A stretch of 64,000 nucleotides of DNA, from positions 682,001 to 746,000 of the forward strand of contig CP030887.1 in NCBI GenBank assembly GCA_006969905.1. Reading direction: 5' to 3'. This document shows positions 51,913 through 62,010 of the stretch, piece by piece. Origin of the DNA: Balneolaceae bacterium. Its GTDB lineage: Bacteria; Bacteroidota; Rhodothermia; Balneolales; Balneolaceae. The notes beneath the pieces are model-generated. The model was not told the origin of the DNA. It searched no databases and saw only the letters and a program-made list of their open reading frames with translations. The translations under genes were made by a program, and so were the position numbers. Within the stretch, counting starts at the first letter, position 1. Each line of letters starts with the position of its first letter.

Positions 51913-52839
51913 CTACTTTTTTGAACCAGGAACCGTGCCCGGCTTTCCCTCTTTAGGGTTATCATAATAGCGGATAGTCGGGTAGGCAAAATCAATGTTA
52001 TCATGTTTTGCAAACTCTTCCAGCATGCGCTCCCAAATAGCCTGGGTAGTTCCCCTTCTGCGCCGGGGATCGGTTAAATACCGGATGGAAAGATTCACCC
52101 CGCTGTCTTTCACATCCGTATATACAATGGGTGTGAGGTACCTGTACTCAATCAGGTACGATTTGGATGCCCTTTTAATCTGCTCCTTTGCATTTTCCAC
52201 AAACTGGTCGGTTTCCTCTTTGGCAATTTCAGACAGTATGTCTTTAGCCTTTTTCCAGTCGCTTTCAAAAGTGACCAGCACCCCTATTTCATTCCAGATG
52301 AATTGAAAATCGCTGGTGTAATTGGCCATTTCCTGGGTAAACACTTTATGATTGGGCACATGAATAACCCGCCCGGTTGACTGGTCTGCATCCACCCAGT
52401 TCCCGATTTCCAGGATGGTAAACTTGAACGGGCGCACATCAATCACATCTCCTTTAGATGGGCCAATTTCCACGCGATCACCCACATCAAAAGGTTTCCT
52501 CCACATGATAAACAGCCAGGCTGCCAGATCGGTAACAGGGTCTTTTAAGGCAATAGCCAAGCCGGCAGAAAGTAAACCAAAATAAGTTGAGAGATTGCCC
52601 AGGGCACTAAACCAGATCTGCGCTACTAAGATAACTCCTAAAAAAGCAGAGAAATAGGTTAAATTCTTCCGCCATTTATATACCGTACGCTTACTTTCAA
52701 CATTTTTGTTTACAATACGCAGCGTAAGCGAACGCACCAGCCATAGAAAAACGATTACAAACAGGGTTTTTATAACCTGTATGGTAAACTCAGGTGAATT
52801 CTGAAAAAAATTTGCAATGCTGTTAAAAAAGTCTTCCAT
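51913..52839 (-). CDS. MscS-family mechanosensitive ion channel
   Basis: A 308-residue small-conductance mechanosensitive channel: three transmembrane helices, with the pore-lining one GLLSAGLAIALKDPVTDLAAWLFIMWRKPFDVGDRVEIG followed directly by the MscS beta domain (DVRPFKFTILEIGN; VIHVPNHKVFTQEMANYT) and the C-terminal cage domain. It opens under hypo-osmotic shock to release solutes. Possible starts are ATG 52839 (used here) and ATG 52857; neither has a strong ribosome binding site. Its end lies just after RAYT-linked repeat DNA. Confidence 0.93.
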   Translation of the reverse strand: MEDFFNSIANFFQNSPEFTIQVIKTLFVIVFLWLVRSLTLRIVNKNVESKRTVYKWRKNLTYFSAFLGVILVAQIWFSALGNLSTYFGLLSAGLAIALKDPVTDLAAWLFIMWRKPFDVGDRVEIGPSKGDVIDVRPFKFTILEIGNWVDADQSTGRVIHVPNHKVFTQEMANYTSDFQFIWNEIGVLVTFESDWKKAKDILSEIAKEETDQFVENAKEQIKRASKSYLIEYRYLTPIVYTDVKDSGVNLSIRYLTDPRRRRGTTQAIWERMLEEFAKHDNIDFAYPTIRYYDNPKEGKPGTVPGSKK

Positions 52840-52936
52840 AAAGTAAAATAACCCCATCAAATGATAGTTAGCTAGTTGGGATAGTATAGAAATTTGGATA
52901 TCTTTGCATCCTTGTTTGAAAATTTAAGAGATTATC

Positions 52937-53338
52937 ATGCTTTATAACATTTTAGTTGTAGTTATCACATTGATTTGTGCATTGTTGATTTTAGTTGTGT
53001 TGCTACAAAATGGTCAGGGTTCAGGTCTTTCAGGTATAGCCGGAGGTGGCGGTGGAGGAGCTTTAGGCGGAAATTCCGGCCTGGGTGCCCGGCGTACAGC
53101 CGACTTGCTTTCAAAAGCCACCGCAGTTTTTGGCGGAGCTTTCCTGGTACTTTGCGTACTGGCTAACTTTGCTATTGATCGCCAAGGAACCGGTACCAAC
53201 CGAAGTGTACTCCAGGAAGGGGGTGTTGCCCCTGTTGAAGACTTTAGTGCACCTTCTCAAACGCAACCGGCTGTTCCGGTTCAGAATAACGATGCCGGTT
53301 CCGGTTCTGACGCAGAAGGCGGAAGCAGCGATAACTAA
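52937..53338 (+). CDS. secG: preprotein translocase subunit SecG
   Basis: A 133-residue SecG, the small SecYE partner that helps SecA-driven protein export. Two transmembrane helices (LYNILVVVITLICALLILVVLLQ and TAVFGGAFLVLCVLANFAI) enclose the family loop QNGQGSGLSGIAGGGGGGALGGNSGLGARRTADLLSKAT. The C-terminal tail after residue 85 is long, acidic and low-complexity, as in many Bacteroidota. Divergent from the MscS gene, with about 100 bases between them; terminator after the stop. Confidence 0.95.
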   Translation: MLYNILVVVITLICALLILVVLLQNGQGSGLSGIAGGGGGGALGGNSGLGARRTADLLSKATAVFGGAFLVLCVLANFAIDRQGTGTNRSVLQEGGVAPVEDFSAPSQTQPAVPVQNNDAGSGSDAEGGSSDN

Positions 53339-53369
53339 ATTGCACTTTCTAACACATTTTGATTCTGAG

Positions 53370-53399
53370 AAGCCTTGCTCTTTGAGTAAGACTTTTTTA
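53370..53399 (+). terminator. intrinsic terminator after secG
   Basis: Stem AAGCCTTGC / GTAAGACTT with one mismatch and one G-U pair, then TTTTTTAT; 31 bases after the stop and before the convergent gene end at 53416. Confidence 0.6.
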
Positions 53400-53415
53400 T
53401 GCCTGCTGTATTGCG

Positions 53416-55887
53416 TTATTGGGAAACTCTGAATGTTTTGGTTGTATAAAAAGGGACGCCTGTATCGGTTATTCCTTCTACCACTACCCTGTATGTTGAA
53501 GGAATATCATTCGTCCAAAACCTCAGGTTCCCTGTACCATTTGCAAGTGCCAACTTTGGCTCCCAATGCAGGGTTATGCGATTGTCTTCCCTTTCCAGGT
53601 CTTGAGGAACAGTAACCCCATATTTGGGACTGTAAAACGTCATCTCTTGCTGAAACCCTTTCATTTTGGCTTGGTCAGTTCCGGAATTATCGAAGTCTTG
53701 AAATCCAGACCGGGTAGAAATGATAATAGCTCCTCCTGCACCTTCGCTGCCAAAAACAGCAAGATCTATTGCACTTCGAAGTACGGAAACGGTTTCAATC
53801 TCTCTGAGATTTAATGCAAGTATAGTTTCTTGAGGAACCCGTGTACCATCTAATACAAAAATAGGAGAGGGCGCTCTTCCTGAGCCGATACTTTGGAAAC
53901 CAGTATCAACTGTTATGGTTTTTCCTCCTAATAAGCTTATCACCTGTACGCCTTGCATCCGATTTAAAACCTGTTCAACCGACAAATTGAGTAGTTCTGG
54001 TTCATCCAAAATATTGAGATATGCTCCGCGTCCGGTTAGCTGGTTTTCCTCCTGATCCAAATAAGAACGAGTTAATGCGGCATCGGCTGTTACTGTTAAC
54101 TCAGCCAACTCTCCCTCCAGTTGAAAATCAATTAGCTCGTCTATTACCTCTCGTGTCTCTTCAGATCTTTCCTGAGCCCTAGCCACGCTTTTCTCTTCTG
54201 AAGTAGTAGGGCTTTCAAAAATTTTTTTTGTTGGGCTAACCATACTCTGAAGTATTGGCTGAGACCAGACCGGGAGATTACCGAATTGTTCATCAAGGGT
54301 AATGGTAAGCCGGTTACCTCCCTTCTCATCACTGGCTTTAAGAGTAATGACCTCTCCATCGGTCACCTTTACATCAGATAATATAAACCGTCCGTCTTCA
54401 TCGGTTACTGTGGAATATATTTCCGGATCTTCGATACCTACCTGTATTAGCACGGGAGCATTCTTTACCGCCCTTCTCAAAATAGGACGCCTGATCGTAC
54501 CCGAAATAGTAAATCCTTGCTCTGGGGCTTTTATTGTTTCGGGAGTAAGCCCGGAATCCATAGCTCGTGTTGTATACCCCCGCCATCCCTGGGTTAGCAT
54601 TAACAAGTCCAGATGCTCTTCTGCTTTTTCTGCCCCAGAAAAGTAGTAGCCGGCTTCTTCTATATAACCTGAAAGCTCTGCACTTAGATAAAGGTGTTCG
54701 TACATCCGGCCCTGGTCAGTTGTGTAAGGGTAAATATGATCATCAAAAACACTCACACTTGCCGTACCTGATACCGACGCTCCTTCCCAATCCTGAATGG
54801 TGACCTGATAATCCTGCCGCGCACGTAACCCCGCAACATCAACCTCTGAATCAAGAGAAATGCGTAATTTATCTAACGGGTTTTTATTAAAAATGAGTCG
54901 CTCTCTTATCGGTGAGCCTTCGTTATCTAATAAAGTAAAACTTACAATCCCTGTTGAGAATTTCTCTTTTGGAATAGTAACGGATACGGAATTGCCACCT
55001 ACCGTAATCTTTTCAGCATGGTAAACCACTCCTCTGACATGCCCGAACAACAGGTATTCATCACTATCTATCCCATCAGAACTTATGGTAACCTCAAACC
55101 CATCCCCCTTTGACTCTACACTCAAAGTTAGTCCTCTGGCTTGAGCGACAGGTAGCTCAAAGCGTTGCCCATTCGCTATCGCATAATATTTTTTGCCTGG
55201 CTCCGGTATAAAATTAATGGCTCCCATGCCCTGGTGCTGGCTTTCAAAACTCTTGACCACCTCATTGGTATCATCATAAATGGTACCGTTTACTTCCCAT
55301 CCTTTCCCGTCAACGCCAATCGCTTTGAATGCAAGCCGGGAAGGCACCCCGTATACCATTACCCCTCCTTCGGGCAAAAACTGGAGGTCTATTACCCCTG
55401 ATGCTTCTGCTTGTTGCTGCTTCCCATCTTCGCCCAGAACAGTAATGCGTTTGCTAAAGGTATAGTCGTCTCCAAAATTAGTTCCCCAAAGAGTATAGGC
55501 GTTAACCTGGTACACCCCCGGCTTCTTTTTTGATCCCTCAAAAGTAAAACTCCCTTGTCCCCTGCCTTCAGTTAATTCCACATTTACCCGGCTTATTACT
55601 TCACCGTCCGGGCTAATTAATTCAACATACAATACCGAGCTAATCTCGGATAAATAGTTATTACCACCCGCTGTAACATAGGCCGAAAACCAAATGCGAT
55701 CTTCTGGAAAATACCAATTCCGATCCGTATGTATATACACCCTTTCCCTGGGCATTTTCTGCTGGGATTCTATAAAACCCTTGACATATTCAATAGATTT
55801 ATCATTGCTTTGTGAGTTAACCTCACTTGAAACCAGCAAAGTTGTAGTAAGTAAAACTTTGCCGAGCCCTTTTAAAAACTTCAACAT
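53416..55887 (-). CDS. large exported protein with MG2-like domains and TonB plug domain (no barrel)
   Basis: An 823-residue exported protein: signal peptide (1-26), an alpha-2-macroglobulin MG2-like region (ERVYIHTDRNWYFPEDRIWFSAYVTAGGNN) and further Ig-like domains. A carboxypeptidase-regulatory-like domain follows (about 470-520), then a TonB-dependent-receptor plug near 640-740 (VEQVLNRMQGVQVISLLGG ... SPIFVLDGTRVPQETILALNLREIETVSVLRSAIDLAVFGSEGAGGAIIISTRSG). No 22-strand barrel follows. Such barrel-less plug proteins are common in Bacteroidota and their role is unclear. It stands alone on the strand. Confidence 0.8.
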   Translation of the reverse strand: MLKFLKGLGKVLLTTTLLVSSEVNSQSNDKSIEYVKGFIESQQKMPRERVYIHTDRNWYFPEDRIWFSAYVTAGGNNYLSEISSVLYVELISPDGEVISRVNVELTEGRGQGSFTFEGSKKKPGVYQVNAYTLWGTNFGDDYTFSKRITVLGEDGKQQQAEASGVIDLQFLPEGGVMVYGVPSRLAFKAIGVDGKGWEVNGTIYDDTNEVVKSFESQHQGMGAINFIPEPGKKYYAIANGQRFELPVAQARGLTLSVESKGDGFEVTISSDGIDSDEYLLFGHVRGVVYHAEKITVGGNSVSVTIPKEKFSTGIVSFTLLDNEGSPIRERLIFNKNPLDKLRISLDSEVDVAGLRARQDYQVTIQDWEGASVSGTASVSVFDDHIYPYTTDQGRMYEHLYLSAELSGYIEEAGYYFSGAEKAEEHLDLLMLTQGWRGYTTRAMDSGLTPETIKAPEQGFTISGTIRRPILRRAVKNAPVLIQVGIEDPEIYSTVTDEDGRFILSDVKVTDGEVITLKASDEKGGNRLTITLDEQFGNLPVWSQPILQSMVSPTKKIFESPTTSEEKSVARAQERSEETREVIDELIDFQLEGELAELTVTADAALTRSYLDQEENQLTGRGAYLNILDEPELLNLSVEQVLNRMQGVQVISLLGGKTITVDTGFQSIGSGRAPSPIFVLDGTRVPQETILALNLREIETVSVLRSAIDLAVFGSEGAGGAIIISTRSGFQDFDNSGTDQAKMKGFQQEMTFYSPKYGVTVPQDLEREDNRITLHWEPKLALANGTGNLRFWTNDIPSTYRVVVEGITDTGVPFYTTKTFRVSQ

Positions 55888-56068
55888 TTTGCTCAGATAG
55901 ATAAATTCTTATTTTTACCACCTATAAGCTAAACATCAGTGCAAATTTTTGTATAGCATATAAATGTTAGAGCAACGTGCTTATATGACCTTAAAGCTTT
56001 GAAAGCATGACAAAATCAACGGATAATATGCCAAAGAATGAATTATTTGGTAATAAAATAAAACCTTA

Positions 56069-56803
56069 CTAATAAACCTCTAACCCGGCATTTGCAAAGG
56101 GTTCTTTTGCACGTTCTACCAAATCGGCATCAGGTTCGGGCGTGTCTTTAAGTTGATAGTCCATACGGAGCGCCTCCCATTTATACTCACCCATTTTGTG
56201 GAAGGGTAAAATTTCAACCCGCTCTATGTTGCCTAATTTTTGAGCAAATTCAGCCAGCTTATCCAGTGCTTCAAAATCATCGGTATAGCCTGGAACCAGC
56301 ACAAAGCGTAGCCAAACCGGTATTTGTAACTTAGCTAAGCGCTCTGCAAAGTCCAGCGTGGGTTGCAATTGAACTCCTGTCAGAACTTTGTAGCCTTCAG
56401 GGTCAAACGATTTAATATCCAACAACACCAAATCGGTATAAGAAAGAAGTTCGTCATCGGCTTTGGCTCCCAAAAAACCGGAGGTATCCAGGGAAGTGTG
56501 TAAACCCATACGTTTACAGCCCTCAAAAATGGCTTTTACAAAATCGGGCTGCCAGAGAGGTTCACCTCCTGAAAGGGTAACCCCGCCTCCCATTGTTTGA
56601 AGAATTTCTTTTTGGCGTGCAATTTCACGCAGTTCAGTAAAGGCATCTGTTTTTCGCCCCCCTTTATATGTACGCGTGTCGGGATTGTGACAATAGAGGC
56701 AATTAAGGGGACACCCTGAAAGAAACAACACGTGCCGTATACCGGGGCCATCTAATGTTCCCGCCGTTTCGATGGAGTGCACATAACCCGTTGGGTTTTT
56801 CAT
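56069..56803 (-). CDS. pflA: pyruvate formate-lyase activating enzyme
   Basis: A 244-residue radical-SAM enzyme that puts the glycyl radical on PflB under anaerobic conditions. The CxxxCxxC iron-sulfur motif is at Cys31, Cys35, Cys38 (SGCPLNCLYCHN). GGGVTLSGGEPLWQPDF is the SAM-binding GGE motif, and LDTSGFLGAK and LLDIKSFDPEGYKVLTG are further family motifs. It follows pflB on the same strand after an 85-base gap with a terminator hairpin, so it is probably expressed at a lower level than pflB. Confidence 0.96.
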   Translation of the reverse strand: MKNPTGYVHSIETAGTLDGPGIRHVLFLSGCPLNCLYCHNPDTRTYKGGRKTDAFTELREIARQKEILQTMGGGVTLSGGEPLWQPDFVKAIFEGCKRMGLHTSLDTSGFLGAKADDELLSYTDLVLLDIKSFDPEGYKVLTGVQLQPTLDFAERLAKLQIPVWLRFVLVPGYTDDFEALDKLAEFAQKLGNIERVEILPFHKMGEYKWEALRMDYQLKDTPEPDADLVERAKEPFANAGLEVY

Positions 56804-56823
56804 AGCTTAATCATTGCTTTTTC

Positions 56824-56862
56824 TCGAAAAAAAGAGTGCCTGCAATAACGCAAAGCACTCTT
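56824..56862 (-). terminator. intrinsic terminator between pflB and pflA
   Basis: On the minus strand, stem AAGAGTGC / GCACTCTT followed by TTTTTTTCG. It lies after the pflB stop and 20 bases before the pflA start, so it should attenuate read-through into pflA. Confidence 0.8.
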
Positions 56863-56888
56863 AACTACGAATCAATCAAACTTTCTTA

Positions 56889-59171
56889 CTAATTCGACTC
56901 ATGGAATGTGCGCGAAATCACATCCATTTGCTGCTCGCGGGTCAGTTTATTGAAGTTCACTGCATAACCGGATACACGAACAGTAAGCTGCGGATAATTC
57001 TCGGGATGCTCCATAGCGTCCATCAATGTCTCGCGGTTGAATACATTTATGTTAATGTGATGGCCCCCTTCATTAAAGTATCCGTTCAGCAATTGGATCA
57101 TATTTGTGATACGATCTTCCCCGGTACGTCCCAAAGCACCCGGTACTATTGAGAAGGTGTAGGAAATGCCATCCTGGGCAAACTCATAAGGCATTTTGGC
57201 CACAGATTTCATACTCGCAACAGCACCGTTTTTGTCACGCCCGTGCATCGGGTTAACGCCTGGGGCAAAAGGATCACCTATCTTGCGACCATCAGGAGTA
57301 CTTCCTGTTTTCTTACCATACACCACATTGGATGTAATAGTAAGAATAGACTGCGTAGGCTCTGCGTTTCGATACGCTGGTTGCTTTTTCAGTTTAGCCA
57401 TAAACTGCTTCACCAGGTCACGTGCTATACTGTCTACACGGTCATCATCATTACCGAAGACGGGGAATTCACCGGTTGTTTCGAAATCTACGGCTAGCCC
57501 GCTCTCATCACGAATGATCTTAACATCAGCAAACTTACAAGCACTTAGTGAATCTGCTACTACGGATAGCCCGGCAATACCACAAGCCATAGTGCGGAAT
57601 ACGTCCCGGTCATGCAAGGCCATTTCAAGGCGCTCGTAATAGTATTTGTCGTGCATAAAATGGATTACATTCAGCGCATTCATATAGGTAGCTGCTAACC
57701 AATCCATCATGGCATCAAGTTTAGGCATCAACTCTTCGTAACTGAGTTTATCCCCGGAAATCGGAGCTAGCTCAGGACCGATTTGCTCACCTGATATCTC
57801 ATCCTTACCACCATTAATGGCATATAGCATAGTTTTAGCAAGGTTTGCACGTGCTCCGAAGAATTGCATTTGCTTACCGATTTTCATCGCCGATACACAG
57901 CATGCGATACCATAGTCGTCTCCCCAATACCCGCGCATCAGATCATCGTTCTCATACTGAAGCGATGAGGTTTTGATGGAGGTATCCACACAAAACTTTT
58001 TAAATCCTTCAGGCAGGTTTTGTGACCATAGCACTGTAAGATTTGGTTCAGGAGCCGGGCCTAAATTATGAAGCGTTTGCAAGAAGCGGAACGAGGTTTT
58101 ACTTACCATGGTACGGCCATCAAGCCCCATACCACCAATTACCTCGGTAACCCAGGTCGGATCACCGGAAAACAGGGCATCATAATCCGGGGTACGCATG
58201 AAACGAACCATGCGAAGCTTCATCACCAGATGATCAATTAATTCCTGGGCTTCTGCTTCAGTAATCTTCCCTTCTTCCATATCGCGCTGGATATAAATAT
58301 CCAGGAAGGTTGAAACTCGGCCAAATGACATAGCCGCACCATTTTGCTCTTTAACAGCAGCAAGATAGCCAAGGTATACCCATTGTACAGCTTCCTGGGC
58401 GTTCATTGCCGGACGGCTGATATCAAACCCGTAGCTGGCAGCCATTTCCTGGAGCTCACCAAGAGAACGAAGCTGCTCATTCAATTCTTCGCGAAGGCGA
58501 ATAGTTTCTTCATCCAGGTTATGAATTTCAAGTGAGTCTAATTGTTGCTTTTTATCAGCTATCAGATATTCGATACCATACAAAGCCACACGGCGATAGT
58601 CACCAATAATCCTTCCACGGGCATAAGCATCGGGAAGGCCGGTTACAATACCGGAAGAGCGCGCTTTGCGAATCTCGCTGGTATACCCATCAAAAACGCC
58701 GTCATTATGGGTCTTTCTCAAATTTTTGAATGCTTCATTGGTTGCTTCTGAAAACGTAAAACCATTACTCTCTAACGCCTTCTGAGCCATGCGAACGCCA
58801 CCAAATGGCATTAATGAACGCTTGAGGGGCTTATCGGTCTGTAAACCTACAATACGCTCTAAGTCCTTATCGATATAGCCGGGAGCATGAGTTGTAATCC
58901 CTGAAACCATTTCTGTATCAGCATCCAATACTCCACTTTTTTGTTCTTTTACCATCAGGTTCAGCACCTGTTGCCAAAGCAGTTGGGTATCATCAGTTGG
59001 ACCACTTAAAAAATCTGCGTTGCCTTCATAAGGTGTATAGTTGCGCTGAATGAAGTCGCGAACATCGACTTCATTTGACCATGTCCCTGTTCGGAAATTT
59101 CGGTAGTGAACGGGAGTATCGTCGGTTAAAAAGGGCAGGTTTGGTGAAGGGGTTTTATCGTATGTTTTCAT
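56889..59171 (-). CDS. pflB: formate C-acetyltransferase (pyruvate formate-lyase)
   Basis: A 760-residue glycyl-radical enzyme converting pyruvate and CoA to acetyl-CoA and formate. The catalytic Cys-Cys pair is in [22 protein letters not shown] near residue 423, and the radical glycine is in [20 protein letters not shown] near residue 733. Other family signatures include [20 protein letters not shown] and [13 protein letters not shown]. The length is typical. With pflA it shows that the organism can ferment or live micro-oxically. A 259-base region upstream should hold its promoter; no clear FNR-type box was found. Confidence 0.97.
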   Translation of the reverse strand: MKTYDKTPSPNLPFLTDDTPVHYRNFRTGTWSNEVDVRDFIQRNYTPYEGNADFLSGPTDDTQLLWQQVLNLMVKEQKSGVLDADTEMVSGITTHAPGYIDKDLERIVGLQTDKPLKRSLMPFGGVRMAQKALESNGFTFSEATNEAFKNLRKTHNDGVFDGYTSEIRKARSSGIVTGLPDAYARGRIIGDYRRVALYGIEYLIADKKQQLDSLEIHNLDEETIRLREELNEQLRSLGELQEMAASYGFDISRPAMNAQEAVQWVYLGYLAAVKEQNGAAMSFGRVSTFLDIYIQRDMEEGKITEAEAQELIDHLVMKLRMVRFMRTPDYDALFSGDPTWVTEVIGGMGLDGRTMVSKTSFRFLQTLHNLGPAPEPNLTVLWSQNLPEGFKKFCVDTSIKTSSLQYENDDLMRGYWGDDYGIACCVSAMKIGKQMQFFGARANLAKTMLYAINGGKDEISGEQIGPELAPISGDKLSYEELMPKLDAMMDWLAATYMNALNVIHFMHDKYYYERLEMALHDRDVFRTMACGIAGLSVVADSLSACKFADVKIIRDESGLAVDFETTGEFPVFGNDDDRVDSIARDLVKQFMAKLKKQPAYRNAEPTQSILTITSNVVYGKKTGSTPDGRKIGDPFAPGVNPMHGRDKNGAVASMKSVAKMPYEFAQDGISYTFSIVPGALGRTGEDRITNMIQLLNGYFNEGGHHININVFNRETLMDAMEHPENYPQLTVRVSGYAVNFNKLTREQQMDVISRTFHESN

Positions 59172-59430
59172 CTTTTTATACTGTTTGTAAATTACACTCT
59201 TTCATTCCCCTGCAGGCAACTTAAATTACCTGATGAATAGCCAGGAAAAGCTTGTATATAAGATAATGAAAACAGAATTCTCAGGCTTGAAAAACGGGTG
59301 TTAAATTTTAATTTTTATGCAATTAGAAGCGCTTCCATGAAACTTTTTTTGTAAAAAAGCTGAGTTCGACTTTTTTTCGGCATCATTTTTACTTTAAGGC
59401 TTCAGTCAAACCCGATAAAAAAATCATTTT

Positions 59431-60018
59431 TTGAATAATCTTCTAAACCCGGTTTCTATTTTTCAGCAATGGTTTAAAGAAGAAACCAGCCGTTCCAAAG
59501 AACGAATTCCATCAACCTGCTGCCTTTCTACCATTGGCCTGAATGGCTTCCCTAACGCCCGATTTGTTTCATTAAAAGAAATAAGAAAAGATCAACTCAT
59601 TATTACCGGGCCAACACACTCCTTAAAAGGGCAGGAAATCAAACGCAATCCTAAGGTTGCTATCAGTTTTTGGTGGGATGGATCGGGCAGGCAAGTACGA
59701 ATACAGGGAACTGCGAACGAGCTTTCTGCTGATTTAGCGAACAAATATTTTAATGAACGATCTGTTGATTCCAGATTAGTTTCCGTTCTTTCTAAGCAAG
59801 GAAAGCCTGTTGAGGATTTTGAAGAGCTCGAAGCAAAGTATAAGCATCAATTAGAAAGCATTACTTCCAAAGATATTTCCCGCCCTGATGACTGGGGTGG
59901 CTGGACCATTACTCCGATCCGAATTGAATTCTTAACTTTTCGGGATAATCGAATGCATTACAGGGAGCTTTTTACGTGGAACGGGAGTGCTTGGGATTGT
60001 TCCATCCTACAACCCTAG
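59431..60018 (+). CDS. pdxH: pyridoxamine 5'-phosphate oxidase-like protein
   Basis: A 195-residue FMN flavoprotein of the PNPOx family (PNP/PMP to PLP). Seen: LSTIGLNGFPNARFVSLKEI (FMN-binding start), HSLKGQEIKRNPKVAISFWWDGSGRQVRIQGTA, and a C-terminal dimerisation part WTITPIRIEFLTFRDNRMHYRELFTWNGSAWDCSILQP. The C-terminal RLHDR signature of classical PdxH reads RMHYR, and the usual RLSxR-type context is shortened, so a PdxH paralogue is possible. No ATG is available near the N-terminus; a TTG at 59431 is the likely start. It is convergent with mnmE, 13 bases apart. Confidence 0.8.
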   Translation: MNNLLNPVSIFQQWFKEETSRSKERIPSTCCLSTIGLNGFPNARFVSLKEIRKDQLIITGPTHSLKGQEIKRNPKVAISFWWDGSGRQVRIQGTANELSADLANKYFNERSVDSRLVSVLSKQGKPVEDFEELEAKYKHQLESITSKDISRPDDWGGWTITPIRIEFLTFRDNRMHYRELFTWNGSAWDCSILQP

Positions 60019-60031
60019 CTAATTACCGGAA

Positions 60032-61405
60032 TCACTTCCCAATGCAAAACCGGGAAAATATAGAATCCAGGATATGCTCATTAGTGATTTCCCCTGTAAT
60101 CGTACCTAACTCATTAAGGGCGGCACGGAGGTCGATAGAAAGGAAGTCACCCGTCATACTCATAGCCAAGCCATTTAATGCCTCCTGAATATGCTTCCTC
60201 GATTTCTGGAGAGCATCCCTGTGGCGTGTGGAAGTAACCAATAAGCTGGATGCATCATAATGCTTATTCTCCAAGGCACGGTCTTTCAATAATTTTTTTA
60301 ACTCATTGATATTAACCCCTTCTGTTGCCGAGATTCTCATATCAAATTCAGTTCTCCAATCTTCCTTCAATTCAATATCAGCCTTTGTTCCTATCAGGAT
60401 AAAAGGTGTTTCTCCCGATCTTTTTTGAAATGCTGCTATTTCTACCCGCTCTTTTTCACTAAACGGGTACGATAGATCTTTCAAATAAATCACAAGATCC
60501 GCTTGCTCAAAAGCCTGTTGAGATCGCCTGACTCCCTCTGCTTCTACTATATCATCTGTTTCCCGAAGCCCGGCAGTATCAATCAGTTTGAAGAGCAACC
60601 CGTCATAGTTCCAGTCCGCATCTATTGTGTCCCGTGTCGTTCCTGCTATATCAGTTACAATCGCGCGATCCTTTCCGACCAATGTGTTCAACAAGGTCGA
60701 TTTGCCTGCATTGGGTCTGCCGATAAGTACTGTTTTTACCCCGTCTTTTACCAGCCTTCCGGTCTCATAAGTATCCAATAAATTGCCCAGTTCTTCATCC
60801 ACATCTTCCAACAGTTTCTGAAGCTGCTCTTTGTTGGCAAACTCCACATCTTCCTCGGCAAAATCCAGTTCCAGCTCAACCATAGCCGTGGCATCTATAA
60901 TTTGCTGACGAAACCTTTTGATATGTTCTCCCAATCTTCCTTCCAGCTGCTGATGCGCGGCATCTACCGCTTTCAGGCTTTTTGCATGGATAATGTCGGC
61001 TACTGCCTCTGCCTGGTCTAAATCCAGCTTCCCGTTTAGAAATGCACGTTGGGTAAATTCACCGGCTTCTGCAGGTTTAATGCCTACGGCTAAAACAGTC
61101 TCCAATACTTTTTGAGTTACCAGCACCCCGCCATGGCAGGATATTTCAACCGTTTCTTCTCCTGTATAAGAATGCGGAGCCTGGAAAATAGTTACTAAAA
61201 CTTCATCAACTGGTTGGCCTTCTTTATCAAGAATTCGGCCAAAGTGAACTGTATGCGAATCCTGTTTGGTAAGGTCCTTTCCCTTAAATGCCTCGTTTAC
61301 TTTGGCAATAGCATCTTTGCCCGAAACCCGTATTACGGCAATCCCCCCTTCTCCTACAGGAGTGGCAATGGCGGCAATGGGATTGTTTTGTGAAGTACTT
61401 GGCAT
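60032..61405 (-). CDS. mnmE: tRNA modification GTPase MnmE
   Basis: A 457-residue GTPase that with MnmG makes the cmnm5U34 modification in tRNA anticodons. Order: N-terminal tetrahydrofolate-binding domain (IAAIATPVGEGGIAVIRVSG; FLNGKLDLDQAEAVADII), a helical domain, and an inserted G domain with G1 GRPNAGKSTLLN, G2 region GTTRDT, G3 DTAGLRE and G4-type GTKAD. The C-terminal FCIGK has the essential Cys. Length is normal. Monocistronic; the divergent spacer to the next gene is ~140 bases. Confidence 0.97.
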   Translation of the reverse strand: MPSTSQNNPIAAIATPVGEGGIAVIRVSGKDAIAKVNEAFKGKDLTKQDSHTVHFGRILDKEGQPVDEVLVTIFQAPHSYTGEETVEISCHGGVLVTQKVLETVLAVGIKPAEAGEFTQRAFLNGKLDLDQAEAVADIIHAKSLKAVDAAHQQLEGRLGEHIKRFRQQIIDATAMVELELDFAEEDVEFANKEQLQKLLEDVDEELGNLLDTYETGRLVKDGVKTVLIGRPNAGKSTLLNTLVGKDRAIVTDIAGTTRDTIDADWNYDGLLFKLIDTAGLRETDDIVEAEGVRRSQQAFEQADLVIYLKDLSYPFSEKERVEIAAFQKRSGETPFILIGTKADIELKEDWRTEFDMRISATEGVNINELKKLLKDRALENKHYDASSLLVTSTRHRDALQKSRKHIQEALNGLAMSMTGDFLSIDLRAALNELGTITGEITNEHILDSIFSRFCIGK

Positions 61406-61543
61406 ATTTTTATTTCAAAATGGGCACAAATATACATCTATTCATTATGAATAATCGCTCTCTTACCATTTTGACTCACCTCATTGGCTTATTTAGCTCA
61501 AAATCAATACTCTCAAGGTTAATTTCAATCTAGCATAAATTCA

Positions 61544-61960
61544 ATGTCTAAGTTTTTTCAGGTAGAAATTTCCTCTCAAGAAGATGCTATGAATGCATGT
61601 AAAAAAGCCTCATATGCTGCATATATTTCAGCAGCAATAACTACAATTTTTGCTTTGATAGCTATTTATAATGGGGGCTCCATATTGAGTGGCTTTATTG
61701 ATGGTTGGATACTAATTGATGCAATTCTCATTTTTGTGCTTGGTTACTTTGTAGGAAAATACTCACGAACGGCGAGCGTCATTTTGCTTGCATATTTCCT
61801 ATTCAGCCAAATAGTTATGAGAATGGAAGCTGGTAACATCGGGGGTATGGGTATCGCATTGATATTTGGCTTTTTCTACACAATGGGCATAAGAGGGGCT
61901 TTCTATTTATACAATAATTCTGATCTAGATGAAGAAACAAATGAATCTTCAACCCATTAG
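61544..61960 (+). CDS. small inner-membrane protein, unknown
   Basis: Not recognised. A 138-residue protein with four hydrophobic helices (AAYISAAITTIFALIAIY; GWILIDAILIFVLGYFVG; ASVILLAYFLFSQIVM; MGIALIFGFFYTMGIRGAFYLY), a cytoplasmic N-terminus and an acidic C-terminal tail. The arrangement resembles small four-helix membrane proteins common in bacteria. It is followed at once by a long perfect terminator hairpin. Confidence 0.65.
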   Translation: MSKFFQVEISSQEDAMNACKKASYAAYISAAITTIFALIAIYNGGSILSGFIDGWILIDAILIFVLGYFVGKYSRTASVILLAYFLFSQIVMRMEAGNIGGMGIALIFGFFYTMGIRGAFYLYNNSDLDEETNESSTH

Positions 61961-61991
61961 AAAAGCCTCTTCTTCTAAAGAAGAGGCTTTT
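61961..61991. terminator. bidirectional intrinsic terminator
   Basis: A 14-bp perfect stem AAAAGCCTCTTCTT / AAGAAGAGGCTTTT with a 3-base loop, between the convergent small membrane protein gene and the POT transporter gene; A and T tracts on both sides make it work either way. Confidence 0.92.
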
Positions 61992-62010
61992 CTTAACTGC
62001 ACCCATAATT

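Noticed and set aside
51672-51956. 94-residue frame directly after the RAYT gene
   Set aside because: It is a read-through of the REP element and the palindromic repeat, and runs into the MscS gene on the other strand; there is no ribosome binding site.
59326-59335. GAAGCGCTTC palindrome in the pflB/pdxH divergent region
   Set aside because: Ten bases is short and it does not resemble an FNR/CRP site; not enough to call an operator.
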